Positions 48,501-57,198 of a DNA stretch of 64,000 bases are shown piece after piece. The DNA lies in contig CAXUKS010000006.1 of assembly GCA_964251675.1 (NCBI GenBank), positions 1-64,000 on the forward strand, given 5' to 3'. The translations under genes were made by a program, and so were the position numbers. Source of the DNA: JANXMY01 sp964251675. Lineage in GTDB: Bacteria > Armatimonadota > Armatimonadia > Armatimonadales > Capsulimonadaceae. The notes beneath the pieces are model-generated. The model was not told where the DNA came from, ran no database searches, and saw only the letters and a program-made list of their open reading frames with translations. The stretch's first letter is position 1. Each line of letters begins with the position of its first letter.

Positions 48501-48601
48501 GGAAGCCCCCTAGCCCCCAATACTGGGGGAACCAGACAGTTAGGATTTAGCCCTTTCTGTTCTCTATCCGGTTCCCCCATTATTGGGGGCCAGGGGGTCT
48601 T
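48501..48601. repeat. Intergenic inverted repeat, family D copy 2
   Basis: Left arm 48501-48533 (GCCCCCAATACTGGGGGAACC) and right arm 48570-48601 (GGTTCCCCCATTATTGGGGG, then CCAGGGGGTCTT). Arms pair and each is palindromic. The right arm ends at the stop codon of the nucleotidyltransferase gene, as copy 1 does at xylA. Confidence 0.87.
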
Positions 48602-49652
48602 ACGTCTTCGCCGTCATCCGCCGGGTCGGGTCCACAATGACGGCGTCAAACACGGCGACATTGGACTGCACCTGCGCGTTGGTGCCGACGATGCACCGCT
48701 CCAGATGCGTGTTCTGGCTGACACGGGCATTGTCCCACAGAATTGTGTTTATAAGTGTTGCGCCGTCTTCAATCACGCTGCCGTCGCCGACAATCACGTT
48801 CTCGCCGAGCGTCGCGCCCGCGCCCACGGTGACATTGCTGCCGAGCGCGACCAATTTGCCGAGTTTGGCGGTAGGGTCGACGGTGACGTTTTCGCCGCGC
48901 CAGACGCCGCTGGCGTCCTGTGTCATGGACATCTCCACATGCACTTTCCCGGCCAGCGCGTCGAAGTTGGTTTGACGATAGACCAGGGGGTTGCCGACAT
49001 CCTGCCAGTACGAATCGGTGTGGAAGGCATACAGGGGACGCCCTTCAGCCAGAAGCTGCGGGAAGACTTCATTGCCGAAGCCGTAGAACTTGCCCGGTGG
49101 GATGAGGTCAAAGACGCCCGGCTCAAAGATATAGACGCCGGTGTTGGCGGTGTTGGAAAAGACGTCGCTGCCTTTGGGCTTTTCCAAGAAGCGCGTGATG
49201 CGTCCGTCCTCCTCGGTGATCACAATGCCGAACTGCGACGGGTCCTCCACCCGCGTCGTCGCCAGCGTCGCCGCTGCGTTCTTGTCGCGGTGCAGGGCCA
49301 AGAGGCCCGTCAGGTCAATATCGGAGATGTCGTCACCGCCGACCACCAAAAACGTCTCGCCCGCGAAGAAGTCCTCGGACAGCTTGACGCTGCCAGCGTC
49401 GCCCCAGAGCTTTTCTTCCAGCGAATACGTAATGTTTACGCCAAGCTGCGAGCCGTCGCCGAGGTACTTTTGCACGACATCGCCCAGGTAGTGGAGGTTG
49501 ACTCGAATATCGGTAAAGCCGTGCTTCTTCAAATCCAGCACGATATGGTCAATCACGGGGCGGTTGACGATGGGGACCATCGGCTTAGGAATGGCGCGGG
49601 TGAGCGGGTCCATACGGGAGCCAACCCCCGCTGCTAAAATCATTGCTTTCAT
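48600..49652 (-). CDS. Sugar-phosphate nucleotidyltransferase with left-handed beta-helix tail
   Basis: 350 aa. The N-terminal nucleotidyltransferase domain has 'MKAMILAAGVGSRMDPLTR' and 'IPKPMVPIVNRPVIDH', then 'VVGGDDISDIDL' (metal site) and 'FLEKPKGSDVFSN'. From about residue 250 a hexapeptide left-handed beta-helix follows ('GSNVTVGAGATLGENVIVGD'). This matches the GDP-mannose or glucose-1-phosphate pyrophosphorylase-like group; the exact NDP-sugar is not decidable. ATG at 49652 is preferred over GTG at 49688 because it starts right at the conserved KAMILAAG. The DegT aminotransferase gene lies just upstream, suggesting a shared NDP-sugar pathway. Confidence 0.9.
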   Translation of the reverse strand: MKAMILAAGVGSRMDPLTRAIPKPMVPIVNRPVIDHIVLDLKKHGFTDIRVNLHYLGDVVQKYLGDGSQLGVNITYSLEEKLWGDAGSVKLSEDFFAGETFLVVGGDDISDIDLTGLLALHRDKNAAATLATTRVEDPSQFGIVITEEDGRITRFLEKPKGSDVFSNTANTGVYIFEPGVFDLIPPGKFYGFGNEVFPQLLAEGRPLYAFHTDSYWQDVGNPLVYRQTNFDALAGKVHVEMSMTQDASGVWRGENVTVDPTAKLGKLVALGSNVTVGAGATLGENVIVGDGSVIEDGATLINTILWDNARVSQNTHLERCIVGTNAQVQSNVAVFDAVIVDPTRRMTAKT

Positions 49653-49697
49653 AGGTGCCTGTGTCTCCTTCTTCTTTGGGTTCGACACCCGGCTTGC

Positions 49698-50819
49698 TTA
49701 CTCCTGCCCAAAGAACGCACGGACGGATGCGGCGACGTGCTGCGCCTGTGCTTCAGACAGCTCGGGATGGACCGGCAGGGACAGCACTTCGCGGGAGGCC
49801 CGCTCGCTTTCGGGAATGTCGCCTGCGGCGTAGCCGAGGAATGCATAGGCTTCCTGCAAATGGATTGGCAGGGGGTAGTAGATGGCCGACTGCACGCCCC
49901 GCGATGCCAGAAACTTCTGCAGGTCATCGCGCCGTCCGTCCAGCACGCGCACGGTGTACTGATGGTAAATATGGCGGCTGCCGCTTTCTTCGCAGGGCAG
50001 GACCAGTCCGGTCAGGTCCGTCAGCGCGGCCTCATAGCGGGCGGCATTGGCGCGGCGCTGCTCGTTCCAGTCGTCGAGGCGGCGGGCTTTGACACGCAAA
50101 AGTGCCGCCTGCATCCCGCCCAGACGCGAACAGTAGCCGATTTCTTTGTGAAAGTAGCCTTTGCCGCCGGAGCCGTGGAAGCGCAGCAATTTGATCTGTT
50201 CGGCCAGCACGTCGTCGTCCGTCAGCACCATACCCGCATCGCCGCAGGCCCCTAAGTTTTTGGTCGGGTAAAACGACAGCGTGTTGGCATCGCCCCACGA
50301 GCCGAGCGGCTTGCCCTGATGGGTTGCGCCAATGGCCTGCGCGGCATCGCCCAAAATCTGTACAGGGTGGGTGCGGGCGATCTGCGCGAAGCGGGTCATG
50401 TCAGCAATTTGGCCGAACAGATGCACCGGCAGAATGGCTTTGGTTTTGTCCGTAATTTTCGCCTCGGCGGCGTCGGGGGAAAGATTATAAGTCTGCGGGT
50501 CAATATCGGCAAATACCGGGGTCGCCCCTGCCAGGCAGATGGTCTCCCCGGTGGCAATAAATGTAAACGGCGAGGTGATGACTTCGTCGCCCGGCCCGAT
50601 ACCCATGGCCAGCAGCGACAGCAGCAGCGCGTCCGTGCCGGAATTGACGCCGAGGCCGTGTTTCGCGCCACAGGCCAGCGCGATCTCGCGCTCCAGGGCG
50701 GTGGTGTTTGCCCCCAGCCCGCCAAAATCGCAGGCGTCCATGACCTGCTCGAAGGCTTTGGTCAGCTCCCCGCGCAGCGCGTGGTGCTGTGCCTGTAAAT
50801 CCGCCATCGGGACTGTCAT
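49698..50819 (-). CDS. DegT/DnrJ/EryC1/StrS-type sugar aminotransferase
   Basis: 373 aa PLP enzyme that transaminates keto-sugars in NDP-sugar biosynthesis. Motifs: 'GVNSGTDALLLSLLAMGIGP', 'VFADIDPQTYNLSPD', 'ILGDAAQAIGA' (PLP-binding Asp), and the Schiff-base Lys in 'LSFYPTKNLGACGDAGM'. C-terminal 'GVQSAIYYPLPIHLQEAY' is typical. ATG at 50819 is the start matching family N-termini ('VPMADLQAQ'); a TTG at 50852 with AGGA 6 bases upstream is a credible alternative adding 11 residues. Together with the nucleotidyltransferase gene (about 45 bases downstream) it probably makes an amino sugar for surface glycans. Confidence 0.92.
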   Translation of the reverse strand: MTVPMADLQAQHHALRGELTKAFEQVMDACDFGGLGANTTALEREIALACGAKHGLGVNSGTDALLLSLLAMGIGPGDEVITSPFTFIATGETICLAGATPVFADIDPQTYNLSPDAAEAKITDKTKAILPVHLFGQIADMTRFAQIARTHPVQILGDAAQAIGATHQGKPLGSWGDANTLSFYPTKNLGACGDAGMVLTDDDVLAEQIKLLRFHGSGGKGYFHKEIGYCSRLGGMQAALLRVKARRLDDWNEQRRANAARYEAALTDLTGLVLPCEESGSRHIYHQYTVRVLDGRRDDLQKFLASRGVQSAIYYPLPIHLQEAYAFLGYAAGDIPESERASREVLSLPVHPELSEAQAQHVAASVRAFFGQE

Positions 50820-51008
50820 TGAAGCCTGAGTGCCCGCGTTGTTCTGTGCCAAACTTGTTTCCTGCCCTGCTAATAAATAAATGTCACTGAGTTTGACAAC
50901 GCCAGAGGCGTTTTGTTGCACTCATTCCACAGATGTCACAGGCATACCCATTTTCGGGTAATCTAGCTTGACAAGTGACACACGATGACTGAAGGAGGCA
51001 CACAACGA

Positions 51009-52475
51009 ATGGCGGATAAGCCGAATTTCGGACTGACCGGGCTGGCCGTGATGGGGCAGAACCTCGCACGCAACGTCGCCCACAAAGGATTTCCCATCGC
51101 GGTACACAACCGCACCACCGAGAAGACCGAAAGGTTTATGGAAGAGCACGGCAGCGAAGGCGCACTGGTTGGCTCGGACAGCGTGGAAGAGTTCGTGAAC
51201 GCCCTGCAATCGCCCCGTGCCATTATGATTATGGTCAAAGCGGGCCAGCCTGTCGACGACGTGATTGCCGAGCTGAAGCCTTTGCTGTCTAAAGGGGATT
51301 TATTGATTGACGGCGGCAACTCGCTGTTTTCGGACACCGAGCGCCGGGTCAAAGAACTCGAAGCCGATGGCCTGCTGTTCCTCGGCACCGGCGTCTCCGG
51401 CGGCGAGGAGGGCGCGCTGAACGGCCCCAGCATCATGCCCGGCGGCAGCGAAGACGCCTACAAAATTGTCGAGTCGATCTTTACCAAAATCGCCGCGCAG
51501 GTGGACGGCACGCCCTGCTGCACCTACATCGGCGACGGCGGCGCGGGGCATTATGTCAAAATGGTGCACAACGGCATTGAGTACGCCGATATGCAGCTTA
51601 TCGCCGAAGCCTACGACCTGCTGAAAAACGGCGCGGGCCTGACCAATGACGAGCTGCATTCGGTCTTTACTAAGTGGAACGAGGGCGACCTGGACTCATT
51701 TCTGATTGAGATCACCGCCCAGATATTCGCCAAAAAAGATGACCTGGACACCGGCGATGACCTCGTTGACCGCGTTCTGGACAAAGCCGCCCAGAAAGGC
51801 ACCGGCAAATGGACCGCCCAGAGTGCGCTGGATTTAGGCATCCCCGTCACCGCCATCACCGAAGCTGTCTATGCCCGTGCGCTCTCGGCGTTCAAAGACC
51901 AGCGCGTCGCGGCGTCCAAAGTCCTGCCCGGCCCCGACGGCACGTATGACGGTGACCGGGAAGCGTTCATCGACGACATCCGCGAGGCGCTCTATGCGTC
52001 TAAAGTCGTCGCCTACGCGCAAGGGTTTGACCAGATGCTGGCCGCCGCCAAAGAGCATGGCTGGACCCTGCACCCCGGCGAGATTGCGACCATCTGGCGC
52101 GGCGGCTGCATTATCCGTGCCCGGTTTTTAGACCGTATCAAAGACGCCTACGACCAGAACCCGGACCTCGCCAACCTGATGCTGGCCCCGTACTTTACCG
52201 ACGCCATCAAGACCAGCCAGGACGGCTGGCGGCGCGTGGTCGGCACAGCGGCCAGTCTCGGCATCCCCATCCCGGCGTTCTCCTCGGCGCTGGCCTACTA
52301 CGACGGCTACCGCCGCGAGCGCCTGCCCGCGAACCTCATCCAGGCCCAGCGCGACCTGTTCGGCGCCCACACCTACGAGCGCACCGACAAAGAGGGCGCG
52401 TTCCATTCCCAGTGGGCCGACGAAAAGCAGGAGCCGAAGAACCAGGCGCAGCATGGTGTGGAAACCACGGATTAA
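51009..52475 (+). CDS. gnd: 6-phosphogluconate dehydrogenase, long (decarboxylating) form
   Basis: 488 aa oxidative pentose phosphate enzyme: 6-phosphogluconate to ribulose-5-phosphate with NADP. Rossmann 'GLTGLAVMGQNLARNVA', 'VHNRTTEKTERF' (NADP-type Asn-Arg-Thr), substrate 'GTGVSGGEEGALNGPSIMPG' and catalytic Lys in 'GAGHYVKMVHNGIEYADMQL' are all present, and the C-terminal 'PANLIQAQRDLFGAHTYER' is typical. ATG at 51009 is chosen over 50985 because GAAGGAGG lies 10 bases upstream. A second, shorter Gnd is at 60795-61850, next to zwf. Confidence 0.96.
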   Translation: MADKPNFGLTGLAVMGQNLARNVAHKGFPIAVHNRTTEKTERFMEEHGSEGALVGSDSVEEFVNALQSPRAIMIMVKAGQPVDDVIAELKPLLSKGDLLIDGGNSLFSDTERRVKELEADGLLFLGTGVSGGEEGALNGPSIMPGGSEDAYKIVESIFTKIAAQVDGTPCCTYIGDGGAGHYVKMVHNGIEYADMQLIAEAYDLLKNGAGLTNDELHSVFTKWNEGDLDSFLIEITAQIFAKKDDLDTGDDLVDRVLDKAAQKGTGKWTAQSALDLGIPVTAITEAVYARALSAFKDQRVAASKVLPGPDGTYDGDREAFIDDIREALYASKVVAYAQGFDQMLAAAKEHGWTLHPGEIATIWRGGCIIRARFLDRIKDAYDQNPDLANLMLAPYFTDAIKTSQDGWRRVVGTAASLGIPIPAFSSALAYYDGYRRERLPANLIQAQRDLFGAHTYERTDKEGAFHSQWADEKQEPKNQAQHGVETTD

Positions 52476-52497
52476 AAGCAACAGGGGGCAAATTCGG

Positions 52498-53538
52498 ATG
52501 AGACGCAAATTACAGAAGGCATCCAATCTACTACCGCTGGCTATGCTGGCACTTTTGGCGGTTTCCTGCGAGGCCGCCCCCCGTTACACTCTCACCGACC
52601 TCGGCCCCGGCGTCGCCTCTGCCATCAACAGCCAGAGCCAAGTCGTCGGAACTTCCAATCCGTTTTATCAGGTCGGCCACGCGGTTCTTTGGCAGAAAGG
52701 AACCGTTCAGGAATTAGGACCGGCCTGGAGCCAGGCTTACGCGATCAATGACAAAGGGCAAGTCGTTGGGCTGTGTAAGGGCCGCGCCGTTTTGTGGCAG
52801 GGCGGGCACATGGCGGAGTTGAGCGCTCTGTCGCCGCCGAATACAGACTATAGGCCAGCCCAGCAGAGCGGCGCGACGAGCATTAACAACGCAGGCCAGA
52901 TCGCCGGATATTCCGTGTTCACGTTGCGGCCGGGGCTGCCCCAGCCGCAGCAAGTGAATTTTCCCTATGCGTTTTTGTGGCAGGGCGGGCACATGGTCAG
53001 CCTCGGGCTGCAAAATGACGCCTTGAGCACTACCATCAACGCAGCGGGCAAGATCAACTTTTTCATCCCTGTCCAAACACCCGTTGGCAGTCACCTCAGC
53101 AGCATCACTGGCCTCAACGATAAGAACCAAGTCACTGGCACACTGTCTCTCGGCCTCGTGACTAAGAATGGGCATGGCACCAAAATCCATGCCTTTCTTT
53201 CAGTCAACGGTCGGGCGCGGGACTTGGGGACGCTGGGGGGGGTGTACAGCACGCCGCACGCCATCAATAATTCCGGGGATGTCGTGGGTGTGTCCGATCT
53301 GGCAGGCCAGACGCTTCACTTCGCAGCACCGCGTGGGCACTCTTCCAGGTACGTACTGGATCAAGTGAGTCATGCCTTCCTGTGGCGTGCTGGCAAGATG
53401 TGGGACCTGAACCGTCTCCTACCTGCACGATCCGGCTGGGTTCTGGTTTCGGCCAATGGCCTTAACAAGCGGGGGCAGATCGTGGGGGACGGCCTTTATC
53501 AGAACCGTCATCATGCGTTTCTGCTTACGCCGAAGTAA
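52498..53538 (+). CDS. Exported HAF-repeat protein
   Basis: 346 aa. Signal peptide 1-27 (a Cys near the cleavage site, 'LLAVSCEA', could be a lipobox variant). The mature protein consists of repeated HAF-type units: 'YTLTDLGPGVASAINSQSQV', 'AYAINDKGQVVGLCKGRAVLW', 'ATSINNAGQIAGYS', 'PHAINNSGDVVGVSD' and a terminal 'HAFLLTPK'. This matches 'probable extracellular repeat, HAF family', predicted beta-propeller-like surface proteins of unknown function. It begins 22 bases after gnd, so it may be co-transcribed with it, though the functions look unrelated. Confidence 0.87.
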   Translation: MRRKLQKASNLLPLAMLALLAVSCEAAPRYTLTDLGPGVASAINSQSQVVGTSNPFYQVGHAVLWQKGTVQELGPAWSQAYAINDKGQVVGLCKGRAVLWQGGHMAELSALSPPNTDYRPAQQSGATSINNAGQIAGYSVFTLRPGLPQPQQVNFPYAFLWQGGHMVSLGLQNDALSTTINAAGKINFFIPVQTPVGSHLSSITGLNDKNQVTGTLSLGLVTKNGHGTKIHAFLSVNGRARDLGTLGGVYSTPHAINNSGDVVGVSDLAGQTLHFAAPRGHSSRYVLDQVSHAFLWRAGKMWDLNRLLPARSGWVLVSANGLNKRGQIVGDGLYQNRHHAFLLTPK

Positions 53539-53625
53539 CAGTGTGGTGTATTGGAAGACACGAAAGTCAACTGATTAGCCAAATGCCACCGGTCTTCTCT
53601 TCCACCCGGAGGGTGCTTCTCCTAG

Positions 53626-53646
53626 CGAGGGGTTTTCAACCCCTCG
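53626..53646. repeat. Perfect hairpin in the leader of the GH18 gene
   Basis: CGAGGGGTT pairs with AACCCCTCG around TTC, ending 11 bases before the ATG at 53658, where a ribosome binding site would be. It resembles the CGAGGGG hairpins at 27755 and 30243. Confidence 0.7.
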
Positions 53647-53657
53647 AACCCTCAACA

Positions 53658-54677
53658 ATGAAAACACACATGACAAAAACTTACTTGATCGCCTCGGTGT
53701 TGCTTGTCTTGCTGGCTTTCGTCGGCGCGTCCGGCAAAGCACAAGCCGCGCCGCGGCTGAAAGTCGTGGCCTATGTGCCGAACTGGAACGACGCGGCGGG
53801 GCTGGCGAAGACGATTGACTACGCCAAGCTCACGCACCTAAATCTCGCGTTTGAGAACCCCATCACTGATGCCGGGGATCTGTCGTTTACGGCGGGTAAT
53901 GCGGCGCTGATTGACGCCGCGCACGCGCATCATGTCCCGGTGCTGCTGTCGATTGCGGGCGGCGGGGTTCCGGCGGACAAGGTGCTGATGGCCCGCTATT
54001 CGCTGCTGCTGGGCACGGAAAAGCGGGCGGGGTTTGTGGCGAAGATTGCCGCGTTTCTGACGGCGCACAAGCTGGATGGGCTGGATGTGGATTTGGAGGG
54101 GCCAGCGATTGGCCCGGACTATGGGGCGTTTATCCATGACCTGTCTGTGGCCCTGAAGCCGTCGGGGAAGCTGCTGACGGCGGCGCTGTCGCAGGGCTAC
54201 GGGGGCGCAAGCGTGCCGTCGTCGGTGTTTGCGGACCTGGACTGGGTCAACATCATGGCCTATGACGCGACCGGCCCGTGGAACCCGGACCGACCGGGGC
54301 CGCATTCGCCGCTGGCGTTTGCCCAGAGCAGCACGGCGTACTGGCTGGGACGCGGCCTGCCAAAATCTAAAGCCGTGCTGGGCCTGCCCTTTTATGGCTA
54401 CGGCTTCGGCCCGGCGTTTCGCGCAGAGGGCTACACATACGCGCAGATTGTGGCGGCGCACCCCGGCGCGGAACAAGCCGACCAGATTGGGCAGACCATT
54501 TATTACAACGGTCTGCCAACAATCCGGGCCAAGATGCAGTATGTGCGGGACGAAGGGCTGGCAGGCGCGATGGTATGGTCTATCGACCAGGACGCTGCCG
54601 GGGAACAGTCGCTGCTGACGGCGATTGATCAAGCCCGGCGGACGGGAAAACCTAGTCCGGATCAGCCTGCACGGTAA
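53658..54677 (+). CDS. Exported GH18 chitinase-like glycosidase
   Basis: 339 aa. Signal peptide about 1-32 ('YLIASVLLVLLAFVGASGKA'). GH18 catalytic motif D-x-x-D-x-D-x-E is exact in 'LDGLDVDLEGP', Glu being the proton donor. Other family marks: 'VVAYVPNWNDA', 'HLNLAFENP', 'DWVNIMAYDATGPW' and 'AGAMVWSIDQDA'. The compact length without chitin-binding or insertion domain suggests a chitinase or endo-N-acetylglucosaminidase-like enzyme. Tandem ATGs at 53658 and 53670 are both possible starts; no Shine-Dalgarno is visible and a hairpin covers the leader. The 3' end overlaps the convergent prepilin gene by 26 bases. Confidence 0.88.
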   Translation: MKTHMTKTYLIASVLLVLLAFVGASGKAQAAPRLKVVAYVPNWNDAAGLAKTIDYAKLTHLNLAFENPITDAGDLSFTAGNAALIDAAHAHHVPVLLSIAGGGVPADKVLMARYSLLLGTEKRAGFVAKIAAFLTAHKLDGLDVDLEGPAIGPDYGAFIHDLSVALKPSGKLLTAALSQGYGGASVPSSVFADLDWVNIMAYDATGPWNPDRPGPHSPLAFAQSSTAYWLGRGLPKSKAVLGLPFYGYGFGPAFRAEGYTYAQIVAAHPGAEQADQIGQTIYYNGLPTIRAKMQYVRDEGLAGAMVWSIDQDAAGEQSLLTAIDQARRTGKPSPDQPAR

Positions 54678-55596
54678 ACGGGGACAGGACTTTGTTGCCG
54701 CCGGTGTCGGTCAAATTGCTGACTTTGCCAGCCACCATGTCCAGACGAGTGGATTTCACATGACCGTCACAGTAAAGGACGTTGCAGCGGCCATTGTGGC
54801 GAGCCACGAGATTGCCCAGTTTCTGGTAGCCGTGCCAGGTGTTCAGAGCCGGAGCGGTGTCGCTGAACTGGCCGGTCGGCTCGCCTAAAGACTTGACGCC
54901 AAAGCCATCGGCAGAAAAAGCCCCGTCGCCGTCGGCGAGCCAGATAGTTGTTGCGGGCGTCTCCAGCCGGGCAAGGCTGTAGACATCCGGCGGGTAGGCA
55001 TCGCTGACCGGCGGGCGTCCGACGCCGTGACCGGTGCCGTAGTAAGCCGAGTTCATGCAGTAGGAACCGGGCCGAAAGGTCGGCGTGTTGTCAGCAAGCT
55101 GTGTCCAGGGCACATAGGTCCCAAAGGACACCGGTCCGGCGACACGCGGCCCGGCGGGGGTGGAGCCGCTGAGCTGCGTGTCGGCGGGGTCCAGGAAGTC
55201 GCCCTGACTGGTCTGGTCCGGGCAGGTGAAAATTTGGGCGCTTTTGACAAATGGCTGGATGGCATCCATCCACTGATAATGCTGGCCGCTGGCATCCCCG
55301 GCGGGCGAGTAGCGGGCGCCGCCTTGCCATCCGCCGATGTAGTGATTGACCATCGCTTCATCATTGTCCTGGGAATACTGGGTCAGCGCCAGACCCATTT
55401 GCTTGAGATTGGATTCGCAGGAGATGGCACGGGCGTTTTCGCGCACTTTCTGGAAGACGGGAAACAAAATCGCCGCGAGAATGGCGATAATGGCGATGAC
55501 GACGAGCAGTTCAATCAGGGTGAACCCAGCACGTCTGGCAGGCTGGCTCCGGGTGGCACCGGGCGACGAGTGAGTGGGCATACGAGGAGTAAACAT
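54652..55596 (-). CDS. DUF1559-type prepilin-like protein (copy 2)
   Basis: 314 aa pseudopilin. 'RRAGFTLIELLVVIAIIA' is the prepilin cleavage and helix start, followed by 'LFPVFQKVRENARAISCESN' almost as in copy 1 (19699-20424). The globular part has 'QYSQDNDEAMVNH' and ends with the His/Asp-Gly motif 'HNGRCNVLYCDGHVKS'. ATG at 55596 gives a 24-residue leader with AGAAAG about 10 bases upstream; ATG at 55581 is an alternative. No secretion or pilus gene adjoins it. Confidence 0.87.
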   Translation of the reverse strand: MFTPRMPTHSSPGATRSQPARRAGFTLIELLVVIAIIAILAAILFPVFQKVRENARAISCESNLKQMGLALTQYSQDNDEAMVNHYIGGWQGGARYSPAGDASGQHYQWMDAIQPFVKSAQIFTCPDQTSQGDFLDPADTQLSGSTPAGPRVAGPVSFGTYVPWTQLADNTPTFRPGSYCMNSAYYGTGHGVGRPPVSDAYPPDVYSLARLETPATTIWLADGDGAFSADGFGVKSLGEPTGQFSDTAPALNTWHGYQKLGNLVARHNGRCNVLYCDGHVKSTRLDMVAGKVSNLTDTGGNKVLSPFTVQADPD

Positions 55597-55655
55597 AAGA
55601 CAAAGACTTTCTAATAAAACGCAGCGAACAGCAGGAACAGAGGCCGAGCAGCACA

Positions 55656-56954
55656 CTACTCCGGCACAGCCGCCCCGGCGGCATCCCGGCGGGCCAGAAT
55701 GGCACGCGGAACCAGGGGCAGAGCCAGCAGGGCCAGCGCCGTCGTGGCGGCGCTGATCCAGATGAGCGGCGGCAGGGAATTGTGCAGACGCTCAAACAGC
55801 CAGGAGCCGCCAATATCGGCCCCGGTGGTTCCGAGGTTGGCGGCGCTCATCAGCAGCGAGTAGGCCATCGCTTCTGCGCCAATCGGCGCGGCGCGGGCAG
55901 CCAGGTCCATCAGCGCCACCGCTACGAAAATGCCGAGCAGGCCGCTGATTGCCTGAATGACAATGGCCGAAGTGCGGGAATGGTAGCCGAGAAACAGCAG
56001 TGAGCCGAAGACGCTCAGAATGATGCTTCCCGTCAGCAGAGTTTTGAGCGGGATGCGGGTACAGAGCAGACCGTACAGCAGAGCGCCGACAATCGCGCAG
56101 CCATTGTACAGACCTCCAAGCCAGCCCAAAAACACCGAATCGAAGTCCAGCACATTGGTCTGATAATAATACAGCGGCGTGCTGATCTGCCCGAAGCCCG
56201 GCGACAGGTCTTTCAGAAAGATAAACAGCGCTGCCAGCCACAGCGCCCGCGCCCCAAAGACGGGCTTCATCCGAGCTTTCATATCCGCCCAAGTGGCACG
56301 GGGATAGGAGGCACCCGCACTTGTGACGACGCGCCGCTCTGGCAGGAGCAGCAGGGCCGCTGGAACCATACCCAGAAACAGGGCCGCGCTGATGCCGCTG
56401 GTTAGGCCGAACGCATGGCCGACCAAGTAGCCGCCAATCGGCTGGGCCACCAAAATGGTCCCGGCAATGATTGTCTCGCGCAGGGTTCCCAGCCGCCCCG
56501 TCCACCCCCGCAGACGCCCGACTTCCACCAGCAGGCCGCCGGACACACTGCTCGCCAGTACGGCAAACGCATTGGCGGCCACAAGCGTCCAGACCAGCGG
56601 GCCGTAGTGACGTGGAACCAGCCCCAGCAGCCCCCAGCAAGCGCCCGCGCCGAGGCCGCTGAGCAGCAGATAGTTCCGGCGGCGCGACCCCCACAGCGGC
56701 ACGGCGTCGGCCAGCAGGCCAGCGACCGGCTTGAAGTACCAGGCCAGACTGGTCAGACCGAAGAACGCCGCCATTTGGACGGGAGAGAGATGCAGATGTA
56801 CTTTCAGCAGATGCTGAAGTGGCAGCTTGGCGATTCGGCTGTCACTGACAAAGGTAGAAAGAAGCAGTCCCACCACCACCATTCCCAGCAGTCGCCGTGC
56901 GGAGGTAGGGGCATGAGGGCTATGTGTATCCGGCGGGGCAGCAGTCAAGGCCAT
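55656..56954 (-). CDS. BT1/folate-biopterin-like MFS transporter
   Basis: 432 aa, 12 hydrophobic segments. The loop 'FKPVAGLLADAVPLWGSRRR' followed by 'NYLL' is the characteristic motif of the BT1 (folate-biopterin transporter) family, whose members in cyanobacteria and protists import folates or pteridines; the actual substrate here is unknown. A promoter-like TTGCTT-18-TATAAT lies about 55 bases upstream of the ATG. It faces away from the 57199 gene. Signal-like AT-rich composition is absent, so it looks native. Confidence 0.82.
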   Translation of the reverse strand: MALTAAPPDTHSPHAPTSARRLLGMVVVGLLLSTFVSDSRIAKLPLQHLLKVHLHLSPVQMAAFFGLTSLAWYFKPVAGLLADAVPLWGSRRRNYLLLSGLGAGACWGLLGLVPRHYGPLVWTLVAANAFAVLASSVSGGLLVEVGRLRGWTGRLGTLRETIIAGTILVAQPIGGYLVGHAFGLTSGISAALFLGMVPAALLLLPERRVVTSAGASYPRATWADMKARMKPVFGARALWLAALFIFLKDLSPGFGQISTPLYYYQTNVLDFDSVFLGWLGGLYNGCAIVGALLYGLLCTRIPLKTLLTGSIILSVFGSLLFLGYHSRTSAIVIQAISGLLGIFVAVALMDLAARAAPIGAEAMAYSLLMSAANLGTTGADIGGSWLFERLHNSLPPLIWISAATTALALLALPLVPRAILARRDAAGAAVPE

Positions 56955-57008
56955 TGGTCAATGGTCTTTCTAATGTCTAGGCTGCAAGATGCAGCAGTGA
57001 AGACAGCG

Positions 57009-57038
57009 CATTATACCAGCAGTCCAAAGCAGAAAGCA
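57009..57038 (-). promoter_or_regulatory. Probable promoter of the BT1-like transporter
   Basis: Minus-strand TTGCTT (57033-57038), 18-base spacer, TATAAT (57009-57014), giving a leader of about 50 bases to the ATG at 56954. Confidence 0.6.
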
Positions 57039-57198
57039 ACTTTTTTGTAGCCAAAGACATAGAAGGATTTGCAGCAGGCAGCGCAGAATATCACGCCGCC
57101 CAACGGCTTCCCAAAGCCGTTGACTTTGTGCCTACCACCGGGCCGATTGCAGGCTGGAATTTGACATGAAGTGCCAAGAAACGCAGAAAGGACGCCCC

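Noticed and set aside
53541..53657. N-terminal extension of the GH18 gene from 53541
   Set aside because: It contains a hairpin and no signal-peptide-like sequence; the ATG at 53658 starts a clear signal peptide.
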